Below are positions 31,437 through 39,776 of a stretch of 64,000 nt of DNA, piece after piece; within the stretch, counting starts at the first letter, position 1, and each line of letters begins with the position of its first letter. The position numbers were made by a program, and so were the translations under genes. The stretch comes from Duganella sp. CF517 (GTDB lineage Bacteria > Pseudomonadota > Gammaproteobacteria > Burkholderiales > Burkholderiaceae_D). The stretch covers positions 124,001 through 188,000 of the forward strand of contig NZ_FODC01000008.1 of the NCBI RefSeq assembly GCF_900110275.1, in the 5' to 3' direction. The notes under the pieces are model-generated. The model was not told the DNA's origin and made no database searches. It saw only the letters and a list, made by a program, of their open reading frames with translations.

Positions 31437-32066
31437 CTAATTGCGTTGGTTGTCGGCCGCGTCCTGGCGCAGCAGCTGCGACATGTACTGCGGCGTGACG
31501 CCGAGGAACGACGCCACCACCTTTTGCGAGATGCGGTGCTCCAGGCCCGGATAGTCGCGCCGGAACGCCGCCAGCCGGCCCAGCGCCGGACACACGCTCA
31601 GGTAAAGCCGTTTGCCCTGGTCGATGATGCCATGCTCGGAGGCCTTCAGATAATAGTCGCGCAGCACGCCGTGGCGCTCGGCCAGACCGGTCAGCGCGAC
31701 CCAGTCGATGCGGTAGCCATGGATCGCCGTTTCGGCGATGACGAAATTGTGCGACAGCTCGTTGCGGTTGGCGCGCAGCAGATCGTCGTGGGCGGCGGCG
31801 GCCTCGCCGTCGGTGCGGAAGTACAACGTGACCTCGTTGCCCGCGTCGCTGACGAAGCCGGTGCGCGCGACGCCGCTGTGCAGCCAGAACACGCTGTGCG
31901 CCAGCACGCCGATGCGTTGCAGGTACTCGCCCTTGCGCATGCTGACCGGTGCGGCGATCGGCGCCAGCAGGTGCGATACCTCGTCGTACATTTCCGGGGT
32001 CACGCGATAGCGCTGTGTGACGACGTCCCGGTACCTTGCCCTGTGCTCTAAGAATGCCTGATTCAT
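31437..32066 (-). CDS. Crp/Fnr family transcriptional regulator
   Basis: 209 residues from ATG 32066 (MNQAFLEHRARYRDVV). Residues ~25-120 form a cNMP-binding beta-barrel (MRKGEYLQRIGVLAHSVFWL, EVTLYFRTDGEA). The C-terminal part has a helix-turn-helix-like segment HRISQKVVASFLGVTPQYMS typical of the short Crp/Fnr group found beside oxidative or metabolic genes. No Fnr cysteines are present. It faces away from the chemosensory operon across a 514-base gap; its target is unknown. An in-frame extension back to 32345 has atypical composition and was rejected. Confidence 0.88.
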   Translation of the reverse strand: MNQAFLEHRARYRDVVTQRYRVTPEMYDEVSHLLAPIAAPVSMRKGEYLQRIGVLAHSVFWLHSGVARTGFVSDAGNEVTLYFRTDGEAAAAHDDLLRANRNELSHNFVIAETAIHGYRIDWVALTGLAERHGVLRDYYLKASEHGIIDQGKRLYLSVCPALGRLAAFRRDYPGLEHRISQKVVASFLGVTPQYMSQLLRQDAADNQRN

Positions 32067-32580
32067 GTTTCGATGGCGCGGCTGAAGCAACCGGCGATGG
32101 TGGAATGGATGCCGGTATGTGAATAGCCGACCACGCGAGGGTGCAGTGTAAACCTTTTCGCGCCGGAGGGTGCGGCGGTGCGCGAAAGCGCCGGAGCGGG
32201 GCCGGTCCGGGCCGGAGCGGCGGGACGGATCGAAGGAGCTGGCGAAGCCGCCCGCCATGTCGAAACCGGCCTTGCCGGTGGCGGTCACATACCGCACGCC
32301 CATGGGGGGGGCGAGGCTGCCATGGCAGCTATGCAACCTTGCCAATTTACCTCGAGCGCCGAAATTTTCGCGGAGCGACGGTCCGCTGCGGCCTCCACGA
32401 AAGTACCGTTTTGCTAGTCTCTATAAGGCTCCGTTCGTGGTTGCGCGGGTGCAACAGGATGTTGCAATCGACGTATCGGATTTAAAGTTTATGAGAACAA
32501 ACGCGGTTCAAGTGCGATAGAGTTGGGCCTTCAGGCGCTCCCATCGGCGGCGTTTTTGAGACCTCATCGGGTGGTGGTTA
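32067..32580. other. 514-base intergenic region without a convincing gene
   Basis: Short overlapping frames in this gap lack codon bias, ribosome sites and recognisable motifs. The half nearest the chemosensory operon is the only A/T-rich part (32461-32500, TTGCAATCGACG... and TTTAAAGTTTATG) and probably contains its promoter. A run of eight G lies near 32304. No repeat or hairpin stands out. Confidence 0.5.
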
Positions 32581-33750
32581 GTGAAGACAAGATCATTTGT
32601 AATGGACAAAAGCGTGGCGGCGCCGTTCGCGCTCGCCGGCGCCGGCGCGGTGGGAACGATGGCCGCCGGCTGGGGTGCGTGGGGCTGGTATACCGTGCTG
32701 TGGGCCGCGCTGTTGTTGGGCGCCGCCGCGTGGTGCGCGTTCGCGCAGGGCGCCGTCGCCGCCGGCGGTGGTGGTGGATCGTCGATGGTCGACGAATACC
32801 TCGACGGGCGCGAACGCTTCGGCGACGCCGTGCTGCCGATCTGGTGCCGCCATATCGAAAACTCCCGCACGCAAATGGAGGAAGCCGTCGCCGACCTGGC
32901 CGGACGCTTTTCCAGCATCGTCGATAAGCTCGACAACGCGCTGCACGTCTCCAGCCTGGAGGGCGGCAAGGGCGCGCCGTCGATGACCGAGGTGTTCGCG
33001 CGCAGCGAGTCCCAGCTTGGCTCGGTGGTGACGTCGATGAAATCGGCGATGACGTCCAAGCACGCCATGCTGGCGCAGATCAAGGACCTGGAGCGCTTCA
33101 CGCGCGAGCTGCGCGACATGGCCGAAGGGGTGGCCAGCATCGCCGCGCAAACCAACCTGCTGGCGCTCAACGCCGCGATCGAGGCGGCCCGCGCGGGACC
33201 GGCGGGACGCGGCTTCGCGGTGGTGGCGCAGGAGGTGCGCAACCTGTCGAGCCGCTCGGCCGAGACGGGCCGCAACATCTCCAACCGGGTCGGCTTGATC
33301 AGCAGCGCCATCCTCGCCGCCAGCCAGGCGGCCGAGCAGTCGAGCGAGCAGGAAGACCGCTCGATGCAATCGGCCGAGGGCATGATCGACACCGTGCTGG
33401 CCGACTTCCGCAGCATGACCGACGCGCTGGTGCAGTCGTCCGACCTGCTCAAGCAGGAGAGCATCGGCATCCAGGGCGAGGTGGGACAGGCGCTGGTGCA
33501 GCTGCAGTTCCAGGACCGCGTCAGCCAGGTGATGGCGCACGTGCGCGAGAACATGGAGCTGCTGCCGTCGCTGCTGCGCGAGAACCGCGTGCGCTACCAG
33601 GCGGACCATGTGCTCGAGCCGCTCGATCCGCAGCCGCTGCTGCACGAGCTGCAAAAAACCTATGCGATGGCCGAGGAGCACGCCGTGCATGGCGGCTCGA
33701 AGCACGCCGCGCCGGCGCCGGCCGACGCCGACGAGATCACTTTTTTCTGA
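32581..33750 (+). CDS. Receptor-like chemotaxis protein with CheZ-like C-terminal motif
   Basis: 389 residues from GTG 32581; ATG 32602 is the alternative. Two short hydrophobic segments (residues ~14-60) replace a ligand domain, then a Gly-rich turn. The methyl-accepting signalling hairpin is clear: SIAAQTNLLALNAAIEAARA, then GRGFAVVAQEVRNLSSRSAE. The distal helix contains LVQLQFQDRVSQVMAHV. The FQDxxxQ (Phe310, Asp312, Gln316) has the same Asp/Gln spacing as the catalytic helix of the CheY-P phosphatase CheZ (FQDLTGQ). The tail is an Ala/Pro linker ending in an acidic-aromatic ADADEITFF, again CheZ-like. It lies 29 bases before cheY. Phosphatase activity is inference. Confidence 0.8.
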   Translation: MKTRSFVMDKSVAAPFALAGAGAVGTMAAGWGAWGWYTVLWAALLLGAAAWCAFAQGAVAAGGGGGSSMVDEYLDGRERFGDAVLPIWCRHIENSRTQMEEAVADLAGRFSSIVDKLDNALHVSSLEGGKGAPSMTEVFARSESQLGSVVTSMKSAMTSKHAMLAQIKDLERFTRELRDMAEGVASIAAQTNLLALNAAIEAARAGPAGRGFAVVAQEVRNLSSRSAETGRNISNRVGLISSAILAASQAAEQSSEQEDRSMQSAEGMIDTVLADFRSMTDALVQSSDLLKQESIGIQGEVGQALVQLQFQDRVSQVMAHVRENMELLPSLLRENRVRYQADHVLEPLDPQPLLHELQKTYAMAEEHAVHGGSKHAAPAPADADEITFF

Positions 33751-33779
33751 AACCACAAGGTAGATAGGGTATATAAGCC

Positions 33780-34148
33780 ATGGCAAAAACGATTATGGTG
33801 GTCGACGATTCCGCGTCTCTGCGCCAGGTGGTGGGCATCGCGCTCAAGGGCGCGGGCTACGATGTCATCGAAGGCCGCGACGGTGTCGACGCGCTGTCCA
33901 AATGCACCGGCCAGAAAATCCATCTGGTGGTGTGCGACGTGAACATGCCCAACATGGACGGCATCACCTTCGTCAAGGAGTTCAAGCAGCTGCCGAACTA
34001 CCGCTTCACGCCGGTCATCATGCTCACCACCGAATCGCAGGAGGGCAAGAAGGAAGAGGGCAAGGCTGCCGGCGCCAAGGCGTGGGTGGTCAAGCCGTTC
34101 AAGCCGGAGGTGCTGCTCGGCGCCGTGGCCAAACTGGTGCTGCCGTGA
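33780..34148 (+). CDS. cheY: CheY-like single-domain response regulator
   Basis: 122 residues, one receiver domain. The acidic pocket DDSASLRQ, phosphoacceptor Asp in VVCDVNMPNMDG, conserved Thr in MLTTESQ and Lys in WVVKPFKPE are all present. It should accept phosphate from the CheA encoded two genes downstream. Whether the output is a flagellar motor, a pilus or another system is not given by the sequence. The stop overlaps the STAS gene start (GTGA). Confidence 0.95.
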   Translation: MAKTIMVVDDSASLRQVVGIALKGAGYDVIEGRDGVDALSKCTGQKIHLVVCDVNMPNMDGITFVKEFKQLPNYRFTPVIMLTTESQEGKKEEGKAAGAKAWVVKPFKPEVLLGAVAKLVLP

Positions 34149-34462
34149 GTGAGGACGGCGACACCGGCGCCGCCGGGGTGACCCGCATCGCCGTCGACGG
34201 CGAGCTGACGATCTACCGCGCCGCCGATCTGAAGGTGACGCTGCTGGAGGCGCTGCGCAAGTCGCCCGTGCTCGAAGTGGACCTGTCCGGCGTCACCGAG
34301 CTCGATACGGCCGGCCTGCAGGTGCTGATGCTGGCCAAGAACACGGCCGCCGCCGACCAGCGCGAACTGCGCCTGCTGAACCACAGCCCCGCCGTCGTCG
34401 AGATTGTCGAGATGCTCAACCTGGGCGCCTTCTTCGGCGACGCCCTGCTGATCCACAGCTAG
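34145..34462 (+). CDS. STAS domain protein (anti-sigma antagonist type)
   Basis: 105 residues from GTG 34145, which overlaps the cheY stop by four bases. The STAS core is VDLSGVTELDTAGLQVLMLA; the usual phospho-acceptor Ser is Thr (DTAG). Preceding strand is RIAVDGELTIYRAADLK. STAS proteins act as phospho-switch partners of anti-sigma kinases, but a version lies in some chemosensory operons between cheY and cheA. Its partner there is poorly known. Coupling to cheY and cheA suggests a structural or signalling part of the array. Confidence 0.85.
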   Translation: MSEDGDTGAAGVTRIAVDGELTIYRAADLKVTLLEALRKSPVLEVDLSGVTELDTAGLQVLMLAKNTAAADQRELRLLNHSPAVVEIVEMLNLGAFFGDALLIHS

Positions 34463-34481
34463 AATCATCGGAGGGCCAGTC

Positions 34482-36692
34482 ATGAACCTGGACGAAGCGC
34501 TACAGACCTTCATCACCGAAAGCCGCGAACTCCTGGAGGACATGGAGAACGCGCTGCTCAACATCGACATCGCCGGCGACCAGGGCGAGGCGATCAACGC
34601 CATCTTCCGCGCCGCCCACACCATCAAGGGCTCGGCGGGCCTGTTCAGCCTCGATCACATCGTCGCCTTCACCCACGTGGTGGAAAGCCTGCTCGACGAA
34701 GTGCGCGACGGGCGCGTGGTGATCAACGATGAAATGATCGTGCTGCTGCTGTCGTGCTGCGACTATTTGTCCGGCATGACCGAGGCGCTGGCCGCCGGCC
34801 GGCTGGAGGCCGATCCCGACACCGCGCCCGAGGGTGAAATGCTGCTGCACCAGCTGCGCCGGCACATGTCGGGCGGCCATGGCGGGGATGATCCTGCCCA
34901 GGGGGCATCCCATGCCCCGGCGTCGGCGCAGTCGCTGACGGTGCAGTCGGAGCCCGGCGTCGAACGCATCGACAAGGTGGCCGGCGACAGCGACTACTGG
35001 CACATCTCGCTGCGCTTCGGCCGTGGCGTTTTGCAGAACGGGATGGACCCGATCGCGTTCCTGCGCTACCTGGCCAAACTGGGCAAGATCGTCGGCATCG
35101 CCACCGTCCCCGACGCCATGCCGGCGGCCGAGGAGATGGACGCGGAGCTGTGCTACCTGGGCTTCGAGATCGCCTTCGACAGCAACGCCGACCGCGAGGC
35201 CATCGTCGGCGTGTTCGAGTTCGTGCAGGACGACTGCGAGATCCGCATCATCCCGCCGCACAGCAAGGTGTCGCAGTACGTCGATTTGATCCGCGCCCTG
35301 CCGGAACAGCCGGCGCGCCTGGGCGAGATCCTGGTCCTGTGCGGCAGCGTGACCGCGTCGGAACTGGCCGGCGCGCTGCAACAGCAGTCGAGCGGCGAGG
35401 CCAATGGCAAGGGTGACGGCGACGAGCCGCCGCCGCGCCTGGGCAGCATCCTGGTCGCCGCCGGCAATGTGCCGCCGGTGGTGGTGGAGGCGGCGCTGGC
35501 CAAACAGAAGCAGGTGGTCGAGCAGAAGGCGCAGGAGAGCCGCTCGATCCGTGTCGACTCCGACAAGCTCGATCGGCTGATCGACCTGGTGGGGGAGTTG
35601 ATCATCGCCGGCGCCCGCGCCAGCATGATCGGCCAGCAGATCCACAACACCGACCTGCAGGAGTGCACGTCGACCCTTTCGGGCCTGGTGGAGGAGGTGC
35701 GCGACGCCGCGCTCGAACTGCGCATGGTCAAGATCGGCGCCACGTTCAACCGCTTCCAGCGCGTGGTGCACGACGTCGCGCGCGAGCTGGGCAAGGACAT
35801 CGGCCTGATGGTCGACGGCGAGGACTCGGAGCTGGACAAGACGGTGGTGGAAAAAATCGGCGATCCGCTGATGCACCTGGTGCGCAACGCGATGGACCAC
35901 GGCATCGAGCCGGCCGACGTGCGCGTCGCCGCCGGCAAGCCGGCCAAGGGCATGATCAAACTGAACGCCTTCCACGAATCGGGCAGCATCGTCATCGAGG
36001 TGAGCGACGACGGCGGCGGCCTGCGCAAGGAGAAGATCCTGGCCAAGGCGGTCGAGCGCGGGCTGGTCGATCCGGAGCGCAAACTGAGCGACAGCGAAAT
36101 CTACAACCTGATCTTCGAGGCCGGGTTCTCGACGGCGGAGAAGGTCACCAACCTGTCCGGGCGCGGGGTCGGCATGGATGTCGTCAAGCGCAACATCACC
36201 GCGCTGCGCGGCAGCGTGGACGTCAGCAGCAGAGAGGGCGCCGGCACCACCGTCACCGTGCGCCTGCCGCTGACGTTGGCCATCATCGACGGCTTCCTGG
36301 TGCAGGTCGGCGGCTCGGTGTTCGTCATCCCGCTCGACATGATCGAGGAGTGCATCGAGTTCGCCACCGAGCCGGGACAGGACTACTGCAACCTGCGCGG
36401 CCAGGTGCTGCCGTTCATCCGTCTGCGCTCGCTGTTCCGCATCGACGGCGCGGCCACGCGGCGCGAGAGCATCGTGGTGCTCAAGCTGGGCACCACCCGC
36501 GCCGGGCTGGTGGTCGACACCTTGCTGGGCGAGTTCCAGACCGTCATCAAGCCGCTCAGCCCCATGTTCAGCGAAGTCAAATGCATCAGCGGCTCGACCA
36601 TCCTTGGCAGCGGCGAGGTGGCGCTGATCCTGGACGTGGCCTCGCTGATGCAGGCCGTCGGCGGCAAAGGCACCGTGGCCCTGGCGGCCTAG
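34482..36692 (+). CDS. cheA: Chemotaxis histidine kinase CheA with MshEN-like insert
   Basis: 736 residues. Hpt domain at the N-terminus with phospho-His46 in FRAAHTIKGSAGLF. A P2-like region at about 165-275 (YWHISLRFGRGVLQNGMDPI). Two 24-residue motifs at 279-302 and 319-342, each RLGxILVxxGxV...AL..Q, resemble the c-di-GMP-binding MshEN domain. Then dimerisation helices from ~350 (VDSDKLDRLIDLVGELI), HATPase with N-box HLVRNAMDHGIEP, VSDDGGGLRKEKI and GRGVGMDVVKRN. A CheW-like domain is at the C-terminus (IDGFLVQVGGSVFVIPLDMI). It phosphorylates CheY and CheB in a receptor array. The insert suggests direct second-messenger control, which is inference. Confidence 0.96.
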   Translation: MNLDEALQTFITESRELLEDMENALLNIDIAGDQGEAINAIFRAAHTIKGSAGLFSLDHIVAFTHVVESLLDEVRDGRVVINDEMIVLLLSCCDYLSGMTEALAAGRLEADPDTAPEGEMLLHQLRRHMSGGHGGDDPAQGASHAPASAQSLTVQSEPGVERIDKVAGDSDYWHISLRFGRGVLQNGMDPIAFLRYLAKLGKIVGIATVPDAMPAAEEMDAELCYLGFEIAFDSNADREAIVGVFEFVQDDCEIRIIPPHSKVSQYVDLIRALPEQPARLGEILVLCGSVTASELAGALQQQSSGEANGKGDGDEPPPRLGSILVAAGNVPPVVVEAALAKQKQVVEQKAQESRSIRVDSDKLDRLIDLVGELIIAGARASMIGQQIHNTDLQECTSTLSGLVEEVRDAALELRMVKIGATFNRFQRVVHDVARELGKDIGLMVDGEDSELDKTVVEKIGDPLMHLVRNAMDHGIEPADVRVAAGKPAKGMIKLNAFHESGSIVIEVSDDGGGLRKEKILAKAVERGLVDPERKLSDSEIYNLIFEAGFSTAEKVTNLSGRGVGMDVVKRNITALRGSVDVSSREGAGTTVTVRLPLTLAIIDGFLVQVGGSVFVIPLDMIEECIEFATEPGQDYCNLRGQVLPFIRLRSLFRIDGAATRRESIVVLKLGTTRAGLVVDTLLGEFQTVIKPLSPMFSEVKCISGSTILGSGEVALILDVASLMQAVGGKGTVALAA

Positions 36693-36713
36693 TGAAACGA
36701 GGAGACTACGCAT

Positions 36714-37319
36714 ATGGTTAACCAGCCGGCCAACGCCGCCGCCAGTCCGCTTTCGGCGAACAACGTCGTCACCTACGGCAGCAGCGCGATCGTCGCGCTG
36801 CAAAGCGGGGCGGCGCTGCCGAGCCAGTTCCTGACTTTCATGCTGGGCGAGGAGCAGTTCGCCGTCGGCATCCTGCACATCAAGGAGATCATCGAATACG
36901 GCAGCCTGGCGACGGTGCCGATGATGCCAACCTGCGTGCGCGGCGTGATCAACCTGCGCGGCGCGGTGGTGCCGGTGATGGATTTGTCGGCGCGCTTCGG
37001 CCGCAACCCCAGCGCCATCACCAAGCGCAGTTGCATCGTCATCGTCGAAGTCGCGGGCGCCGGCGGCGACGGCAAGCAGGTGCTGGGCATGCTGGTCGAC
37101 GCCGTCAACGCGGTGGTGGAAATCGCCGCCGGCGACATCGAGCCGGCACCGTCGTTCGGCACCCGCATTCGTCCCGACTTCATCGCGGGGATCGGCAAGT
37201 TCAATGGCAAGTTCGTCATCCTGCTGGCGATCGACCGCGTGCTGTCGACCGAGGAGGTGGTGGAGATGGCCCGTTCCGGCGCCGGCGACGCCGCCGCCGC
37301 CCACCCGCTGCTTTCCTGA
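36714..37319 (+). CDS. cheW: CheW coupling protein (first copy)
   Basis: 201 residues, one CheW domain preceded by a ~35-residue N-terminal extension. Family blocks: LTFMLGEEQFAVGILHIKEI, MMPTCVRGVINLRGAVVPVM and GMLVDAVNAVVEI. It links receptors to CheA. The longer copy of the two CheW proteins in this operon; 21 bases after cheA with GAGGAG upstream of the ATG. Confidence 0.95.
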   Translation: MVNQPANAAASPLSANNVVTYGSSAIVALQSGAALPSQFLTFMLGEEQFAVGILHIKEIIEYGSLATVPMMPTCVRGVINLRGAVVPVMDLSARFGRNPSAITKRSCIVIVEVAGAGGDGKQVLGMLVDAVNAVVEIAAGDIEPAPSFGTRIRPDFIAGIGKFNGKFVILLAIDRVLSTEEVVEMARSGAGDAAAAHPLLS

Positions 37320-37348
37320 TTTTTCCAGTCTTCTGAATGTGACGCATC

Positions 37349-38155
37349 ATGCCTTTGGTAGCCATTTCCGACCGTGAGTTCATGCAGTTCCAGCGCTTCA
37401 TCTACGACGCCGCCGGCATCACCATGTCCAACGGCAAACAGGCGCTGGTCAGCGGCCGCCTGGCCAAGCGCCTGGCGCATTACCAGCTCGATAGCTACAG
37501 CGACTATCTGCGCCTGCTCGAAAGCCGCTCGGACCCCGCCGAGCTGCAGATGGCGGTCGATCTGCTGACCACCAACGAAACCTATTTTTTCCGCGAACCC
37601 AAACACTTCCAGCTGCTGCGCGAGCTGGCCGTGGAAGCGCGCGAGAAGCGGCAGACGATGCGCGTGTGGAGCGCCGCCAGCTCCAGCGGCGAAGAGGTCT
37701 ACAGCATCGCGATGGTGCTGGCCGACGTGCTGGGCGACGCCGCCTGGGAAGTGCTGGGCACCGACATCAGCACGCGGGTGCTGCAGCGCGCGCGCAGCGG
37801 CCACTATCCGATGGAACGCGCCAGCCAGATGCCGCAGGATTACCTGAAGCGGTTTTGCCTCAAGGGCCAGGGCAGCGAGGCCGGCACCATGCTGATCGAA
37901 CGCGCGTTGCGCCAACGGGTCCAGTTCCAGCAGGTGAACCTGAACGAGCCGCTGCCCAAGATCGGCTGCTTCGACGTGATCTTCCTGCGCAACGTGATGA
38001 TCTACTTTAACCTGGAGACCAAGCGCCAGGTGGTGGCCCGGTTGCTGTCGCAGCTGCGCCCGGGCGGCTATTTCCTGATCGGCCACTCCGAGACCCTGAA
38101 CGACATCAATGACACCTTGTCGGTCGTGGCGCCATCGATCTACAGGAAAGCATAG
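37349..38155 (+). CDS. cheR: Chemotaxis protein methyltransferase CheR
   Basis: 268 residues. An N-terminal helical domain (FQRFIYDAAGITMSNGKQAL) precedes the SAM-binding fold: TNETYFFREPKHF, VWSAASSSGEEVYSIAMVLA, and the conserved IFLRNVMIYF near the active site. It methylates glutamates in receptor signalling domains. The two larger receptors here end in aromatic pentapeptides suited to CheR docking. Confidence 0.96.
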   Translation: MPLVAISDREFMQFQRFIYDAAGITMSNGKQALVSGRLAKRLAHYQLDSYSDYLRLLESRSDPAELQMAVDLLTTNETYFFREPKHFQLLRELAVEAREKRQTMRVWSAASSSGEEVYSIAMVLADVLGDAAWEVLGTDISTRVLQRARSGHYPMERASQMPQDYLKRFCLKGQGSEAGTMLIERALRQRVQFQQVNLNEPLPKIGCFDVIFLRNVMIYFNLETKRQVVARLLSQLRPGGYFLIGHSETLNDINDTLSVVAPSIYRKA

Positions 38156-38162
38156 CGGCGCC

Positions 38163-38669
38163 ATGCCCGATTCCAAACTTATCGATATCTTTCTGATGCC
38201 GGGTGATTATTTCGTCGGCGACGAGCGCTATCGCGTGCGCACGCTGCTGGGGTCCTGCGTCTCCGTCGCGCTGTGGCATCCGGCGCGGCGCATCGGCGCC
38301 ATGTCGCATTTTCTGCTGCCGGGCACCCCGCATCGCAAGTCCCACGACAAGCCGGGCATCTACGGCGACGATGCCATGCGCCTGCTGCTCGACGGACTGG
38401 CGCGCCACGACGTGGCGCCGTCCCAGTGCCAGGGCAAGATCTTCGGTGGCGGCGCCATGTTCCCGCGCAATCCGAAGGCGCGCGACATCGGCCTGCAGAA
38501 CGGCGACTTCGCGCGCCACATGCTGCACGAGAACGGCATACACGTGGTGTCCGAGAGCCTGTTCGGCGAAGGACACCGGCAATTGATCTTCACCATCCGC
38601 AGCGGCGAGGTACTGAGCCGCCAGATTCCGCCGGAATCGCAAGCAGTGCGCACCAGGGAAAACGCATGA
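38163..38669 (+). CDS. cheD: Receptor glutamine deamidase CheD
   Basis: 168 residues from ATG 38163. Family marks are the catalytic Cys in LLGSCVSVALWHP, His in MSHFLLPG, and KIFGGGAMFP. CheD converts receptor Gln to Glu and, in some bacteria, works with CheC. No cheC is seen here. The ATG of cheB overlaps the stop (ATGA). Confidence 0.95.
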   Translation: MPDSKLIDIFLMPGDYFVGDERYRVRTLLGSCVSVALWHPARRIGAMSHFLLPGTPHRKSHDKPGIYGDDAMRLLLDGLARHDVAPSQCQGKIFGGGAMFPRNPKARDIGLQNGDFARHMLHENGIHVVSESLFGEGHRQLIFTIRSGEVLSRQIPPESQAVRTRENA

Positions 38670-39739
38670 GTGTAATCAACGTCATGATCGTCGACGATTC
38701 GGCTGTAGTGCGGCAAGTCCTCAGCGGCCTGCTCAACGCGGCGCCGGGCATCGCCGTCAGCTACGCGGTGGCCAATCCGCTGCTGGCGATGGAACGCATG
38801 AAGGTGCAGTGGCCGGATGTGATCGTGCTCGATGTCGAGATGCCCAAGATGGACGGCATCACCTTCCTGCGCAAGATCATGGCCGAGCGGCCGACGCCGG
38901 TGGTGATCTGTTCGACGTTGACGGAGAAGGGCGCGCAGACGTCGGTCGAGGCGCTGGGCGCCGGCGCGGTCGCCATCATCACCAAGCCGCGCCTGGACCT
39001 CAAGCAGTTCCTGCACGATAGCGCCGATGAACTGGTGTCGGCGGTGCGGGCGGCTTCCGGCGCGCGCGTGGGCAGGCTGGCGGGGCGGGCGCCGGCGCCG
39101 CCGGTGGCGGCCAAGCTCAATGCGGACGCCGTGCTGCCGCCGGCCGACGCCAGGCCGATGACCGCCACCACCGAGCGCGTGGTGGCGATCGGCACCTCCA
39201 CCGGCGGCACGCAGGCGCTGGAGGAGGTGTTGACATCGCTGCCGCGCGTGTGTCCCGGCATCGTGGTGGTGCAGCACATGCCCGAGAAATTCACCGCGGC
39301 CTTCGCGGCACGCCTCGACAGCGTGTGCGAGGTGCGCGTCAAGGAGGCGGCCAACAACGACCGCGTGCTCCAGGGCCAGGTGCTGATCGCGCCTGGCGGC
39401 AGGCATATGCTGTTGCGCCGCACCGGCGCCCAGTACTTTGTGGAGGTGGTCGACGGCCCGCTGGTCAACCGCCACCGGCCGTCGGTCGATGTGCTGTTCC
39501 GCTCCGCCGCGAGGGCGGCCGGCGCCAACGCGCTGGGCGTGATCATGACCGGCATGGGCGACGACGGCGCCGCCGGCATGCTGGAGATGCTCAAGGCGGG
39601 CGCGCGCACCGTCGCCCAGGACGAGGCCAGCTGCGTGGTGTACGGCATGCCGAAGGAAGCGGTCAAGCGTGGCGGCGTCGAAAAAACAGTGGCACTTAAT
39701 GCGATCTATCGCGAAATCCTGCAGCAACTGTCCCTATAA
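38666..39739 (+). CDS. cheB: Protein-glutamate methylesterase CheB
   Basis: 357 residues from ATG 38666. Receiver domain with VIVLDVEMPKMDG (phospho-Asp) and CSTLTEKG. The methylesterase domain carries the triad: Ser in GTSTGGTQALEEV, His in VVVQHMPEKFT and Asp in IMTGMGDDGAAGM. It removes the methyl groups added by CheR and is activated by CheA. Translationally coupled to cheD. Confidence 0.96.
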   Translation: MSVINVMIVDDSAVVRQVLSGLLNAAPGIAVSYAVANPLLAMERMKVQWPDVIVLDVEMPKMDGITFLRKIMAERPTPVVICSTLTEKGAQTSVEALGAGAVAIITKPRLDLKQFLHDSADELVSAVRAASGARVGRLAGRAPAPPVAAKLNADAVLPPADARPMTATTERVVAIGTSTGGTQALEEVLTSLPRVCPGIVVVQHMPEKFTAAFAARLDSVCEVRVKEAANNDRVLQGQVLIAPGGRHMLLRRTGAQYFVEVVDGPLVNRHRPSVDVLFRSAARAAGANALGVIMTGMGDDGAAGMLEMLKAGARTVAQDEASCVVYGMPKEAVKRGGVEKTVALNAIYREILQQLSL

Positions 39740-39776
39740 ATCGCTTTTATCCGCATTAACACGGAAGGAAATCATC

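Noticed and set aside
32482..32489. TAAAGTTT, the sigma-28 -35 consensus, upstream of the chemosensory operon
   Set aside because: The -10 element GCCGATAA is not found at the required spacing; the sequence there is CGCGGTTC.
32141..32520. Overlapping short open frames in the gap before the chemosensory operon
   Set aside because: Arg/Gly-rich translations in several frames, no ribosome site and no family motif.
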